A stretch of 59,608 bases of DNA from Streptomyces cavernicola. Its GTDB lineage: Bacteria; Actinomycetota; Actinomycetes; Streptomycetales; Streptomycetaceae. The stretch covers positions 1-59,608 of the forward strand of contig NZ_JASCIQ010000047.1 of the NCBI RefSeq assembly GCF_029968035.1, given 5' to 3'. The notes beneath the pieces are model-generated. The model had not been told where the DNA came from. It did not search any database and saw only the letters and a program-made list of their open reading frames with translations. Within the stretch, counting starts at the first letter, position 1, and every line of letters begins with the position of its first letter. The translations under genes were made by a program, and so were the position numbers. Positions 8,123 to 16,189 of the stretch are shown one piece after another.

Positions 8123-8959
8123 CTAGGCCAGCGGATCCGGTGCGGTCGTGATCCCGTACTCCGCGAGCTTCGCCTTGCCCCCGTCGCGCGCCGTGAGGAC
8201 CAGCGGGCCCTGTTCGGTCAGCGCGATCGAGTGCTCCCAGTGCGAGGACCAGGTGCCGTCGGTGGTGACCACCGTCCAGTCGTCCTCCAGCACGTTCGTC
8301 CGCGGTGTGCCGAGGCTCACCATCGGCTCGATGGCCAGGCACATACCGGGGACCAGCTTCGGGCCGCGGCCGCGCCGGCGCTCGACGTAGTTCAGGACGT
8401 GCGGGTCCATGTGCATCTGCGAGCCGATGCCGTGGCCGCCGTAGTCCTCGACGATGCCGTACTTGCCGGTGGCGGGGCGGGGCTGGCGGCGGATGTACGA
8501 CTCGACGGCCTTGGAGATGTCGACCAGTCGGTTGCCCTGCTTCATCGCCGCGAGGCCGGCCCACATCGACTCCTCGGTGACCCGCGACAGCTCGATCAGC
8601 TCGGGCGCGTGCCCGGAGCCGACGAACGCGGTGTACGCGGCGTCGCCGTGCCAGCCGTCGATGATCGCGCCGCAGTCGATGGAGATGATGTCGCCGTTCT
8701 CCAGCACGACGTCCTCACTCGGGATGCCGTGGACGACGACCTCGTTCTTGGAGGTGCAGATCGTGGCCGGGAAGCCGCCGTAGCCAAGGAAGTTGGACTT
8801 CGCGCCGTGCTCCGCGAGCACCTTGCGCGCCACGTCGTCCAAGTCCTTCGTGGTCGCGCCCGGGACGGCCGCCTCGCGGGTGGCCTCGTGGATGGCGGCG
8901 ACGACAAGCCCCGCCTCACGCATCTTCGCGATCTGCTCGGGAGTCTTGATCTCCACCAT
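8123..8959 (-). CDS. map: type I methionine aminopeptidase
   Basis: Removes N-terminal Met from nascent proteins in the cytoplasm. 278 aa, pita-bread fold. The dimetal ligands are visible as the Asp in DIISIDCGAIIDGWHGDAAYT, the His in EDYGGHGIGSQMHMDP, and the Glu residues in LAIEPMV and HWEHSIAL. The substrate-side His is in VVHGIPSEDV. It lies downstream of adk, but a 13-bp hairpin between them suggests partial separation. The gap to infA (176 nt) has no gene. Confidence 0.97.
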   Translation of the reverse strand: MVEIKTPEQIAKMREAGLVVAAIHEATREAAVPGATTKDLDDVARKVLAEHGAKSNFLGYGGFPATICTSKNEVVVHGIPSEDVVLENGDIISIDCGAIIDGWHGDAAYTAFVGSGHAPELIELSRVTEESMWAGLAAMKQGNRLVDISKAVESYIRRQPRPATGKYGIVEDYGGHGIGSQMHMDPHVLNYVERRRGRGPKLVPGMCLAIEPMVSLGTPRTNVLEDDWTVVTTDGTWSSHWEHSIALTEQGPLVLTARDGGKAKLAEYGITTAPDPLA

Positions 8960-9010
8960 GACCTGCTGTGCCTTCCGCCGCTGTTCTCGGTAGTACCGCT
9001 GGATCTCAAC

Positions 9011-9050
9011 AGTACGGCCGCGGGGACCATTCGGTCACCGCGGCCGTACT
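9011..9050 (-). terminator. terminator-like hairpin between adk and map
   Basis: Perfect 13-bp arms AGTACGGCCGCGG and CCGCGGCCGTACT around a 14-nt loop, directly after the adk stop. It is probably a terminator or attenuator of the secY-adk transcript. Confidence 0.6.
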
Positions 9051-9085
9051 TACTGCATGCTGCTGTGTGGTTGTGCCGCCAGGTC

Positions 9086-9739
9086 CTAAGCGGACTTCTG
9101 CAGCGCCGCCATCGCCCGGTCCGTCACATCGGCGACCTCGCCGAGCGCGGAGATCGTGACCACCAGGCCCTGGGCGCGGTAGTAGTCGATGATCGGCTCG
9201 GTCTCGCTGTGGTAGACCTCGAGGCGCTTGCGGACGGTGTCTTCCTTGTCGTCACCGCGCTGGTACAGCTCGCCGCCGCAGACGTCGCAGACGCCCTCGG
9301 CCTTCGGCTGCTTGTACTCGACGTGGAAGACGTGCGCCGAGTCGTTGCGGCAGATGCGGCGGCCGGCGATGCGCTTGACCACCTCGTCCTCGGGGACCTC
9401 CAGGTCCAGGACCGCGTCCAGCTTCACGCCGTCGACCTTGAGCGCCTCGTCGAGCGCCTCGGCCTGCGACACGTTGCGCGGGAAGCCGTCGAGCAGGAAG
9501 CCGTTCTCGGCGTCGGGCTGGGCCATACGGTCCTTGGCCATGCCGATGGTGACCTCGTCCGGAACCAGGTTGCCGGCGTCCATGTAGGACTTGGCCAGCT
9601 TCCCCAGCTCCGTCTGCTGGCTGATGTTGGCGCGGAACAGGTCGCCCGTGGAGATGTGCGGGATCGACAGGTTCTTGGCGAGGAACGCGGCCTGCGTTCC
9701 CTTGCCCGCACCGGGCGGTCCGACGAGGACGATACGCAT
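9086..9739 (-). CDS. adk: adenylate kinase
   Basis: Interconverts ATP + AMP and 2 ADP. 217 aa. The P-loop is GPPGAGKGTQ near residue 7, the AMP-binding segment is ISTGDLFRA, and the motif GFPRNVSQAEALDE is present. The LID (about 126-165) contains CRND and CDVCGGEL, so it has a Cys/Asp set compatible with a zinc-bound LID, as in many Gram-positive enzymes. Its ATG overlaps the secY stop by one base (TGATG), indicating translational coupling. Confidence 0.98.
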   Translation of the reverse strand: MRIVLVGPPGAGKGTQAAFLAKNLSIPHISTGDLFRANISQQTELGKLAKSYMDAGNLVPDEVTIGMAKDRMAQPDAENGFLLDGFPRNVSQAEALDEALKVDGVKLDAVLDLEVPEDEVVKRIAGRRICRNDSAHVFHVEYKQPKAEGVCDVCGGELYQRGDDKEDTVRKRLEVYHSETEPIIDYYRAQGLVVTISALGEVADVTDRAMAALQKSA

Positions 9740-11058
9740 CAGCGGAGGAACCCTTCGTAATTACGCTGCTGGAGCTGACTCTCGATCTGCTTCACGGTTT
9801 CCAGACCCACACCCACGATGATCAGGATGCTCGTCCCGCCGAACGGGAAGTTCTGGTTTGCTCCGAAGCCCGCCAACGCCATCGTCGGCACAAGAGCGAT
9901 CAAGCCCAGGTACAGCGACCCCGGCCAGGTGATCCGGTTGAGCACGTAGCTCAGGTACTCAGCAGTGGGTCGGCCAGCCCGGATGCCCGGGATGAAGCCA
10001 CCATACTTCTTCATGTTGTCGGCGACTTCCTCGGGGTTGAACGAGATAGCCACGTAGAAGAAGGCGAAGAAGACGATAAGGAGGAAATAAAGCGTGATGT
10101 GCACCGGAGCGTCCGTTGGCTCCAGGTTGTTCCGGATCCACTGGGCCCAACCGGCCTGAGAATTGCCGGAGAACTGCACGATCAACGCCGGAATGTAGAG
10201 CAGCGACGAAGCGAAGATGACAGGAATCACACCGGCCTGGTTCACCTTCAACGGGATGTACGTCGAGGTGCCACCGTAGGAACGGCGACCGATCATGCGC
10301 TTCGCGTACTGCACCGGGATACGGCGCTGGGCCTGCTCGACGAAGACGACCAGGGCGACCATGGCCAGGCCGACCAGGATCACGGTGCCGAACTCGATCC
10401 AGCCGCCCGCGAGGTCACCCTGCTGCTTGATGGCCCACAGGGCGCCGGGGAAGCCGGCCGCGATCGAGATGAACATCAGGATCGACATGCCGTTGCCGAT
10501 GCCGCGGTCGGTGACGAGCTCGCCGAGCCACATCACGACGGCCGTACCGGCGGTCATCACGATGACCATGGTGATGGTCACGAAGATCGACTGGTCAGGA
10601 ACGATCTCACTGGCGACCGGGCATCCCTGGAAAAGAGCGCCGCTGCGGGCGGTGGCCACGAGGCCGGTGCCCTGCAGAACGGCGAGGGCGACCGTCAGAT
10701 AACGCGTGTACTGCGTGATCTTGGCCTGCCCCGACTGCCCTTCCTTCTTCAGCGCTTCCAGACGCGGAATCACGACGGTCAGCAGCTGCAGGATGATGCT
10801 TGCCGTGATGTACGGCATGATGCCCAACGCGAAAATGGTGATCTGCAGAAGCGCACCACCACTGAACATGTTGACCAGCGACAGCAGACCCTGCTGGCTC
10901 TGACTCGCCTGGTCCATACAGACCTGGACGTTCGAGTAGCTGACGCCCGGAATCGGGATGTGCGCACCGATCCGGTAGATCACGATCATGCCGAGTGTGA
11001 AGAGCAGCTTCTTGCGCAGGTCGGGCGTTTTGAACGCACGGGCGAACGCGGTGAGCAC
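9739..11058 (-). CDS. secY: preprotein translocase subunit SecY
   Basis: Channel-forming subunit of the SecYEG translocon. 439 aa with ten expected membrane helices. The first cytosolic stretch (AFKTPDLRKKLLFTLGMIVIYR), the plug-region FSGGAL, and cytosolic loops KKYGGFIPGIRAGRPTAEYL and QAQRRIPVQYAKRMIGRR are recognisable. The start is GTG with AGGAGG 4 nt upstream. secE is near 46.4 kb in this window. A terminator separates it from rplO, and a candidate promoter lies in the 235-nt gap. Confidence 0.99.
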   Translation of the reverse strand: MLTAFARAFKTPDLRKKLLFTLGMIVIYRIGAHIPIPGVSYSNVQVCMDQASQSQQGLLSLVNMFSGGALLQITIFALGIMPYITASIILQLLTVVIPRLEALKKEGQSGQAKITQYTRYLTVALAVLQGTGLVATARSGALFQGCPVASEIVPDQSIFVTITMVIVMTAGTAVVMWLGELVTDRGIGNGMSILMFISIAAGFPGALWAIKQQGDLAGGWIEFGTVILVGLAMVALVVFVEQAQRRIPVQYAKRMIGRRSYGGTSTYIPLKVNQAGVIPVIFASSLLYIPALIVQFSGNSQAGWAQWIRNNLEPTDAPVHITLYFLLIVFFAFFYVAISFNPEEVADNMKKYGGFIPGIRAGRPTAEYLSYVLNRITWPGSLYLGLIALVPTMALAGFGANQNFPFGGTSILIIVGVGLETVKQIESQLQQRNYEGFLR

Positions 11059-11146
11059 GGTGCCTCCTGCGACCCCCGCGCTACTGCGTCAGAGGTGACG
11101 GTCTTGAGGATCGACAAATACGTATCAGGCAAGAACCGGGCGGTGA

Positions 11147-11176
11147 GCCATAAGCAGACCGCACGGAAAGTAGCAA
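11147..11176 (-). promoter_or_regulatory. candidate secY promoter
   Basis: On the minus strand TTGCTA (11176-11171) and TATGGC (11152-11147) are 18 nt apart, upstream of secY and downstream of the rplO terminator. Between this and the start codon lies TGATACGTATT (core at 11118-11125), also found upstream of rplM. The fit to consensus is moderate. Confidence 0.35.
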
Positions 11177-11213
11177 GTGCACGCCACCTTACCGGCGGAC
11201 GCGCCCCCCTTGG

Positions 11214-11266
11214 AACGACCAACCGGGGATGCCCCTTTTGTGAGGCACCCCCGGTGGGATCGTTCA
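11214..11266 (-). terminator. terminator after rplO
   Basis: Long imperfect hairpin. Outer arms GAACGA/TCGTTC continue into ACCGGGGATGCC paired with GGCACCCCCGGT, around a T-rich loop. It lies 28 nt beyond the rplO stop and closes the spc cluster before secY. Confidence 0.65.
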
Positions 11267-11293
11267 AGTCATCGAGACCTCGTCGGAGTTAAC

Positions 11294-11749
11294 TCAGACG
11301 AGCTCGGTGACGGTACCGCCCGCGGCGGTGATCTTCTCCTTGGCGGAGCCGGAGACGGCGTCGACCGTCACCTGCAGCGCCACGGAGACCTCGCCCTGGC
11401 CGAGGACCTTGACAAGGCTGTTCTTGCGAACGGCGCCCTTGGCGACGAGACCCTCGACGGTGACCTCGCCACCCTCCGGGTACAGCGCGCTCAGCTTGTC
11501 GAGGTTCACGACCTGGTACTCGGTCTTGAACGGGTTCTTGAAGCCCTTCAGCTTCGGAAGACGCATGTGGAGGGGCATCTGGCCACCCTCGAAGCGCTCC
11601 GGAACCTGGTAACGGGCCTTCGTACCCTTGGTACCGCGACCTGCCGTCTTACCCTTCGACGCCTCACCACGACCGACACGGGTCTTGGCGGTCTTGGCGC
11701 CGGGGGCCGGACGGAGGTTGTGGACCTTCAGCGGGTTCTGCTCCGCCAT
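11294..11749 (-). CDS. rplO: 50S ribosomal protein L15
   Basis: Late-assembling 50S protein. It begins MAEQNPLKVHNLRPAPGAK, has the Gly-rich RVGRGEASKGKTAGRGTKG, then FEGGQMPLHMRLPKLKGFKNPF and a folded C-terminal domain. I choose ATG 11749 (151 aa) because GGAGG lies 6 nt upstream; the reading from 11764 starts before that site. It begins one base after the rpmD stop. Confidence 0.97.
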   Translation of the reverse strand: MAEQNPLKVHNLRPAPGAKTAKTRVGRGEASKGKTAGRGTKGTKARYQVPERFEGGQMPLHMRLPKLKGFKNPFKTEYQVVNLDKLSALYPEGGEVTVEGLVAKGAVRKNSLVKVLGQGEVSVALQVTVDAVSGSAKEKITAAGGTVTELV

Positions 11750-11750
11750 G

Positions 11751-11930
11751 TCAGACCTCCTCAACCTTCACGAGGTGGCGGACGGTGTGCACCATGCCGA
11801 CCACTCCGGAGGTCGCCTCACGGACGACGCTGTCGTTGATCTTCTTGAGACCAAGCGTGCGCAGCGTGTCCCTGTGGTTCTGCTTGCTGCCGATAACAGA
11901 CTTCGTCTGCGTGATCTTGAGCTGTGCCAT
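11751..11930 (-). CDS. rpmD: 50S ribosomal protein L30
   Basis: 59 aa, beginning MAQLKITQTKSVIGSKQNHR and containing LRTLGLKKINDSVV, the L30 core. The ATG overlaps the rpsE stop by one base (TAATG), so the short frame extension upstream is a shadow of rpsE. rplO starts one base after its stop, so rpsE-rpmD-rplO are tightly coupled. Confidence 0.97.
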   Translation of the reverse strand: MAQLKITQTKSVIGSKQNHRDTLRTLGLKKINDSVVREATSGVVGMVHTVRHLVKVEEV

Positions 11931-12535
11931 TACGCACCAGCCCCGGCACGCGCACGCAGCAGAGCCGCGGGGGCGACGTCCTCGAGCGGCAGACCACGGC
12001 GAGCCGCGATCTCCTCGGGACGCTGCAGACCCTTCAGGGCCTCCACGGTCGCGTGCACGATGTTGATCGCGTTGTCGGAGCCGAGCGACTTCGACAGGAT
12101 GTCGTGAACGCCGGCGCACTCGAGCACGGCGCGCACCGGACCACCGGCGATAACACCGGTACCCGGGGACGCGGGCTTGAGCAGCACGACGCCGGCAGCC
12201 TTTTCACCCTGGATCGGGTGCGGGATGGTGCCCTGGATACGGGGGACCTTGAAGAAGTGCTTCTTGGCCTCCTCAACACCCTTGGCGATGGCGGCCGGCA
12301 CCTCCTTGGCCTTGCCGTAACCGACACCCACGGTGCCGTCACCGTCGCCCACCACGACCAGCGCGGTGAAGCTGAAGCGACGACCACCCTTCACAACCTT
12401 GGCGACGCGGTTGATCGCGACAACGCGCTCAACGTACGCGGTCTTCTCGGCGGCAGCAGCGCCACCGTCGCGACCCTTCCGGTCCCGCCGCTCGCCGCCA
12501 CCGGCACCGCCACCGCGGCGCTGGGGTCCAGCCAT
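11930..12535 (-). CDS. rpsE: 30S ribosomal protein S5
   Basis: Decoding-fidelity protein of the 30S subunit. 201 aa. An N-terminal Gly/Arg-rich extension of about 35 residues precedes the S5 domain (VERVVAINRVAKVVKGGRRF, the GVGYGKAKEVPAAI loop) and the C-terminal domain with GVIAGGPVRAVLE and GSDNAINIVHAT. Actinobacterial S5 commonly carries such an extension. It overlaps rpmD by one base. Confidence 0.98.
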   Translation of the reverse strand: MAGPQRRGGGAGGGERRDRKGRDGGAAAAEKTAYVERVVAINRVAKVVKGGRRFSFTALVVVGDGDGTVGVGYGKAKEVPAAIAKGVEEAKKHFFKVPRIQGTIPHPIQGEKAAGVVLLKPASPGTGVIAGGPVRAVLECAGVHDILSKSLGSDNAINIVHATVEALKGLQRPEEIAARRGLPLEDVAPAALLRARAGAGA

Positions 12536-12578
12536 TGGAATTACCTCTCTCTTTTTCCGCTAGCTACGGAACCAGAAC

Positions 12579-12962
12579 TCAGAACTTGAGTCCGGCTTCG
12601 CGGGCGGCGTCCGCCAGGGCGGCGATGCGCCCGGCGTACTGGTTACCACCACGGTCGAACACGACAGCCTCGACACCGGCGGCCTTGGCACGCTCGGCGA
12701 CCAGGGCGCCGACCGACTTGGCCTGCGCGGACTTGTCGCCCTCGCCGCCGCGGATCGAAGCGTCCAGGGTCGAGGCCGACGCGAGGGTGTGACCCTTCAC
12801 GTCGTCGATGACCTGGGCGACGATGTTGCGGTTCGAGCGGGTGACGACCAGGCGCGGACGCTCCGCCGTACCGGAGATGTTCTTCCGGATACGGATGTGG
12901 CGGCGCTTGATGGCAGCACGCTTGTAAGCGTCGCCCTTCAGGATCTTCTGCCCGTATGCCAT
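12579..12962 (-). CDS. rplR: 50S ribosomal protein L18
   Basis: Binds 5S rRNA in the central protuberance. 127 aa. The basic N-terminal stretch KRAAIKRRHIRIRKNI is followed by GTAERPRLVVTRSNRNIVAQVIDD and the C-terminal segment VEAVVFDRGGNQYAGRIAAL, typical of L18. It starts 3 nt after the rplF stop and is followed by rpsE after 43 nt. Confidence 0.98.
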   Translation of the reverse strand: MAYGQKILKGDAYKRAAIKRRHIRIRKNISGTAERPRLVVTRSNRNIVAQVIDDVKGHTLASASTLDASIRGGEGDKSAQAKSVGALVAERAKAAGVEAVVFDRGGNQYAGRIAALADAAREAGLKF

Positions 12963-12965
12963 GGC

Positions 12966-13505
12966 TTACTTACCCGCCTTTCCGACCTTGCGGCGGATGA
13001 CTTCGCCCTCGTACTTGACACCCTTGGCCTTGTACGGGTCGGGCTTGCGCAGCTTGCGGATGTTGGCCGCAACCTCGCCGACCTTCTGCTTGTCGATGCC
13101 CTCGACCGAGAACTTGGTCGGCGACTCGACCTTGAAGGAGATGCCCTCGGGCGCCTCGATCAGGATCGGGTGGCTGTAGCCGAGCGAGAACTCCAGGTTG
13201 GAGCCCTTCGCCAGGACGCGGTAACCGACACCGCTGATCTCGAGCTTCTTCACGTAACCCTGGGTCACGCCGGTGATCATGTTCGCCACCAGCGTGCGGG
13301 ACAGGCCGTGCAGGGCCTTGTTCTGACGCTCGTCGTTGGGGCGGGTGACGTTCAGGACGCCGTCCTCACCCTTGGCGATCTCGATCGGCGACACAACGGT
13401 GTGGGTCAGCGAGCCCTTGGGGCCCTTGACCTGGACCGTCTGGCCGTCGATGGTGACGTCCACGCCGGCGGGAACCGTGATGGGGAGCTTGCCAATACGC
13501 GACAT
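12966..13505 (-). CDS. rplF: 50S ribosomal protein L6
   Basis: 50S protein near the GTPase centre and the L7/L12 stalk base. 179 aa made of two repeated alpha/beta domains. It begins MSRIGKLPITVPAGVDV; the C-terminal domain has the signature SPTKFSVEGIDKQKVGEVAA and RKPDPYKAKGVKYEGE. It lies in the conserved rpsH-rplF-rplR order. Confidence 0.98.
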   Translation of the reverse strand: MSRIGKLPITVPAGVDVTIDGQTVQVKGPKGSLTHTVVSPIEIAKGEDGVLNVTRPNDERQNKALHGLSRTLVANMITGVTQGYVKKLEISGVGYRVLAKGSNLEFSLGYSHPILIEAPEGISFKVESPTKFSVEGIDKQKVGEVAANIRKLRKPDPYKAKGVKYEGEVIRRKVGKAGK

Positions 13506-13529
13506 AGCTGTTTCCTCCGTTCCCTTCCG

Positions 13530-13928
13530 TTACCAGACGTAGGCGAGAACTTCTCCGCCTACGCCCTTCTTGCCGGCCTGCTTGTCGGTCAGGAGACCGT
13601 GCGACGTGGAGATGATCGCCACGCCGAGGCCACCGAGGACCTTGGGCAGGTTGGTGGACTTCGCGTAAACCCGGAGACCGGGCTTGGAGATCCGCTTGAT
13701 GCCCGCGATGGAGCGCTCACGGTTCGGGCCGAACTTCAGCTCGAGAACGAGGTTCTTGCCGACCTCGGCGTCCTCGACCTTCCAGCCCGTGATGAAGCCC
13801 TCCTGCTGGAGGATCTCCGCGATGTGCGACTTGATCTTGGAGTGCGGCATCGACACCTGGTCGTGGTATGCCGAGTTCGCGTTCCGCAGACGCGTAAGCA
13901 TGTCTGCGATCGGATCAGTCATGGTCAT
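13530..13928 (-). CDS. rpsH: 30S ribosomal protein S8
   Basis: Primary 16S rRNA-binding protein and, in E. coli, the translational repressor of the spc operon. 132 aa from ATG 13928 (MTMTDPIADMLTRLRNA), ending VGGEVLAYVW. The longer open frame to 14060 adds 44 low-complexity residues and is rejected. The 210-nt gap to rpsZ contains a TAGGCT -10-like hexamer (14068-14063) but no good -35, so a local promoter is only possible. Confidence 0.97.
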   Translation of the reverse strand: MTMTDPIADMLTRLRNANSAYHDQVSMPHSKIKSHIAEILQQEGFITGWKVEDAEVGKNLVLELKFGPNRERSIAGIKRISKPGLRVYAKSTNLPKVLGGLGVAIISTSHGLLTDKQAGKKGVGGEVLAYVW

Positions 13929-14120
13929 GAATTGGCCTTCGGCCTCTCTCGCCGGGGTTTCCTGTATGCGCCATCCCTCTCCCCACTCAGAGGCAGGACG
14001 GGTGCGGCGCGGGGACCTACGGCGTAGTAAGTCGGTCAGGGCGGCAGACGCCCAACCCACACAGCCTAAGCCATGCGGGGAGGGCCATCTGCCGACCCTT
14101 TGCTTACCGAGAGATCCGGC

Positions 14121-14141
14121 TAATCCCCAAGTAGGGGATTA
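14121..14141 (-). terminator. hairpin at the rpsZ stop codon
   Basis: Perfect arms TAATCCCC and GGGGATTA with a 5-nt loop; one arm contains the rpsZ stop codon. It may partly terminate or process the transcript between rpsZ and rpsH. Confidence 0.45.
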
Positions 14142-14324
14142 CCAGGAGCTCTTGGTCACGCCCGGCAGCTCGCCACGGTGAGCCATCTCACGGAGGCACA
14201 CGCGGCACAGGCCGAACTTGCGGTACACGGAGTGCGGGCGGCCGCAGCGCTGGCAGCGGGTGTAGCCACGCACACCGAACTTGGGCTTACGAGCAGCCTT
14301 GGCAATCAGAGCCTTCTTCGCCAT
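14139..14324 (-). CDS. rpsZ: 30S ribosomal protein S14 type Z (zinc form)
   Basis: 61-aa S14 of the short zinc-binding type. The zinc ribbon is Cys24-x2-Cys27 and Cys40-x2-Cys43, inside TRCQRCGRPHSVYRKFGLCR. It ends REMAHRGELPGVTKSSW. It lies 5 nt after rplE. A longer open frame reaching 14585 is a shadow of rplE. A zinc-independent S14 is expected elsewhere in Streptomyces. Confidence 0.97.
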   Translation of the reverse strand: MAKKALIAKAARKPKFGVRGYTRCQRCGRPHSVYRKFGLCRVCLREMAHRGELPGVTKSSW

Positions 14325-14329
14325 CTCGC

Positions 14330-14887
14330 TCACGCCTCCTTGAACGGGAAGCCGAGGTGACGCAGAAGGGCACGGCCCTCGTCGTCGTTGGTCGCCGTGG
14401 TGACCACGGTGATGTCCATACCCCGGACGCGGTCGATCTTGTCCTGGTCGATCTCGTGGAACATGACCTGCTCCGTGAGACCGAAGGTGTAGTTGCCACG
14501 GCCGTCGAACTGCTTGGGGGACAGACCACGGAAGTCGCGGATGCGCGGCAGCGCGAGCGACAGGGTGCGGTCCAGGAACTCCCACATGCGGTCGCCACGG
14601 AGCGTGACGTGGGCACCGATCGGCTGGCCCTCACGCAGCTTGAACTGCGCGATGGACTTGCGGGCCTTGGTGACGGCCGGCTTCTGACCGGTGATCGTGG
14701 TGAGGTCGCGGATGGCGCCCTCGATCAGCTTGGAGTCGCGGGCGGCGTCGCCCACACCCATGTTGACCACGATCTTGACGAGGCCGGGAACCTGCATGAC
14801 GTTCTCGTACTTGAACTCGTCACGCAGCTTGCCCGCGATCTCCTCGCGGTACTTCTGCTTCAGACGCGGGCTGGTGGTGGTCGTCAT
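14330..14887 (-). CDS. rplE: 50S ribosomal protein L5
   Basis: Binds 5S rRNA and contacts P-site tRNA. 185 aa with LKQKYREEIAGKLRDEF, VVNMGVGDAARDSKLIEGA, ITGQKPAVTKARKSIAQFKL and FGLTEQVMFHEI, all L5 landmarks. The ATG overlaps the rplX stop by one base (TGATG). rpsZ follows after 5 nt. Confidence 0.98.
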   Translation of the reverse strand: MTTTTSPRLKQKYREEIAGKLRDEFKYENVMQVPGLVKIVVNMGVGDAARDSKLIEGAIRDLTTITGQKPAVTKARKSIAQFKLREGQPIGAHVTLRGDRMWEFLDRTLSLALPRIRDFRGLSPKQFDGRGNYTFGLTEQVMFHEIDQDKIDRVRGMDITVVTTATNDDEGRALLRHLGFPFKEA

Positions 14888-15210
14888 CAGATGTCCTCAC
14901 CCGTCCGCTTGGCAACGCGGATCTTGTTGCCTTCGTCGTCGAAGCGGTAACCGACACGCGTGACGACCTTGTTGCCGTCCTTCTCCACGACCAGCTGGAC
15001 GTTGGAGACGTGGATCGGGGCCTCGGTCGTGACGATGCCGCCGGCCTGCGAGCCGGAGGCCGTGGGGCCGGCCTTGGTGTGCTTCTTGACCCGGTTGACA
15101 CCCTCGACCAGGACGCGCTCGTCGCGCGGGTAAGCGGCAATGACCTTGCCCTGCTTGCCCTTGTCCTTACCGGTGATGACCTGGACCAGGTCGCCCTTCT
15201 TGATCTTCAT
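14887..15210 (-). CDS. rplX: 50S ribosomal protein L24
   Basis: One of the two assembly-initiator proteins of the 50S. 107 aa with the KOW motif KKGDLVQVITGKDKGKQGKV at the N terminus and VEGVNRVKKHTK following. It lies 2 nt downstream of rplN and overlaps rplE by one base. Confidence 0.98.
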   Translation of the reverse strand: MKIKKGDLVQVITGKDKGKQGKVIAAYPRDERVLVEGVNRVKKHTKAGPTASGSQAGGIVTTEAPIHVSNVQLVVEKDGNKVVTRVGYRFDDEGNKIRVAKRTGEDI

Positions 15211-15212
15211 GC

Positions 15213-15581
15213 TTACAGCACCTCCGGCGCGAGCGAGATGATCTTCATGAACTTCTTCTCGCGCAGCTCACGGCCGACCGGGCCGAAGATACGGGTGCCA
15301 CGAGGGTCGCCGTCGTTCTTCAGAACAACAGCGGCGTTCTCGTCGAAGCGGATGTACGAGCCGTCCGGACGGCGGCGCTCCTTGACGGTGCGAACGATGA
15401 CCGCCTTGACGACGTCACCCTTCTTCACGTTGCCACCGGGGATCGCGTCCTTGACGGTGGCGACGATGACGTCACCGATGCCCGCGTAGCGGCGACCCGA
15501 GCCACCGAGAACACGGATGCAAAGGATTTCCTTCGCACCAGTGTTGTCGGCGACCTTGAGTCGCGACTCCTGCTGGATCAC
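15213..15581 (-). CDS. rplN: 50S ribosomal protein L14
   Basis: Intersubunit-bridge protein of the 50S. 122 aa, beginning MIQQESRLKVADNTGAKEI, with the conserved GDVIVATVKDAIPGGNVKKGDVVKAV and DPRGTRIFGPV. It is the first gene of the spc cluster. Two hairpins in the 99-nt gap before it separate it from the S10 cluster. Confidence 0.98.
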   Translation of the reverse strand: MIQQESRLKVADNTGAKEILCIRVLGGSGRRYAGIGDVIVATVKDAIPGGNVKKGDVVKAVIVRTVKERRRPDGSYIRFDENAAVVLKNDGDPRGTRIFGPVGRELREKKFMKIISLAPEVL

Positions 15582-15609
15582 GTCTATCTCCTGTTTGTCT
15601 GCCGGTTCC

Positions 15610-15638
15610 CCCGGGGCAGTTCAGCGAACTGCCCCGGG
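15610..15638 (-). terminator. terminator at the S10/spc boundary
   Basis: Perfect 13-bp stem CCCGGGGCAGTTC / GAACTGCCCCGGG with a 3-nt loop, after rpsQ and before rplN. A second 9-bp hairpin, TCCGAGGGG / CCCCTCGGA at 15656-15677, lies just upstream. Tandem hairpins suggest at least partial termination of the S10 transcript here. Confidence 0.7.
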
Positions 15639-15680
15639 AGCCTGGCGGAACGAACTCCGAGGGGGATGCCCCTCGGAGAA

Positions 15681-15965
15681 TTACTTGGCCTTCTCGAGGA
15701 TCTCGACGACGCGCCAGCGCTTCGTCGCAGACAGCGGACGCGTCTCCATCAGGAGGACGCGGTCGCCGACGCCCGCGGCGTTCTGCTCGTCGTGTGCCTT
15801 GAGCTTGTTCGTACGGCGGATGACCTTGCCGTACAGCGCGTGCTTGACGCGGTCCTCGACAGCGACGACGACGGTCTTGTCCATCTTGTCGCTGACGACC
15901 AGACCCTCACGGGTCTTGCGGAAGCCGCGGGCGGCAGTCTCTTCAGTCACGTTCTTCTCGCTCAT
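15681..15965 (-). CDS. rpsQ: 30S ribosomal protein S17
   Basis: 16S rRNA-binding OB-fold protein. 94 aa. A short acidic head (MSEKNVTEETAARGF) is followed by REGLVVSDKMDKTVVVAVED and GDRVLLMETRPLSATKRWRV. Its start overlaps the rpmC stop by one base. It is the last gene of the S10 cluster here. Confidence 0.98.
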   Translation of the reverse strand: MSEKNVTEETAARGFRKTREGLVVSDKMDKTVVVAVEDRVKHALYGKVIRRTNKLKAHDEQNAAGVGDRVLLMETRPLSATKRWRVVEILEKAK

Positions 15966-16189
15966 CAGGCGTTCTCCACCGTCTCGATGCCGAGCTCACG
16001 CTCACGCATGAGGGTGTAGATACGGGCGATGTCCTTGCGGACGGCCTTGAGCCGGCCGTGGTTCTCGAGCTGTCCCGTCGCCGCCTGGAAACGGAGGTTG
16101 AACAGCTCTTCCTTGGCCTCGCGAAGCTTGGCGACAAGCTCCTCGTTGCCGAGCTCACGGAGCTCGGACGCCTTGGTTCCGGCCGACAT
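15965..16189 (-). CDS. rpmC: 50S ribosomal protein L29
   Basis: 74-aa helical protein near the exit tunnel, part of the SRP and trigger-factor docking area. SELRELGNEELVAKLREAKE is followed by LFNLRFQAATGQLENHGRLK, the L29 signature. I choose ATG 16189 (MSAGTKASEL), which overlaps the rplP stop by one base, over the adjacent ATG one codon earlier. Confidence 0.97.
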   Translation of the reverse strand: MSAGTKASELRELGNEELVAKLREAKEELFNLRFQAATGQLENHGRLKAVRKDIARIYTLMRERELGIETVENA

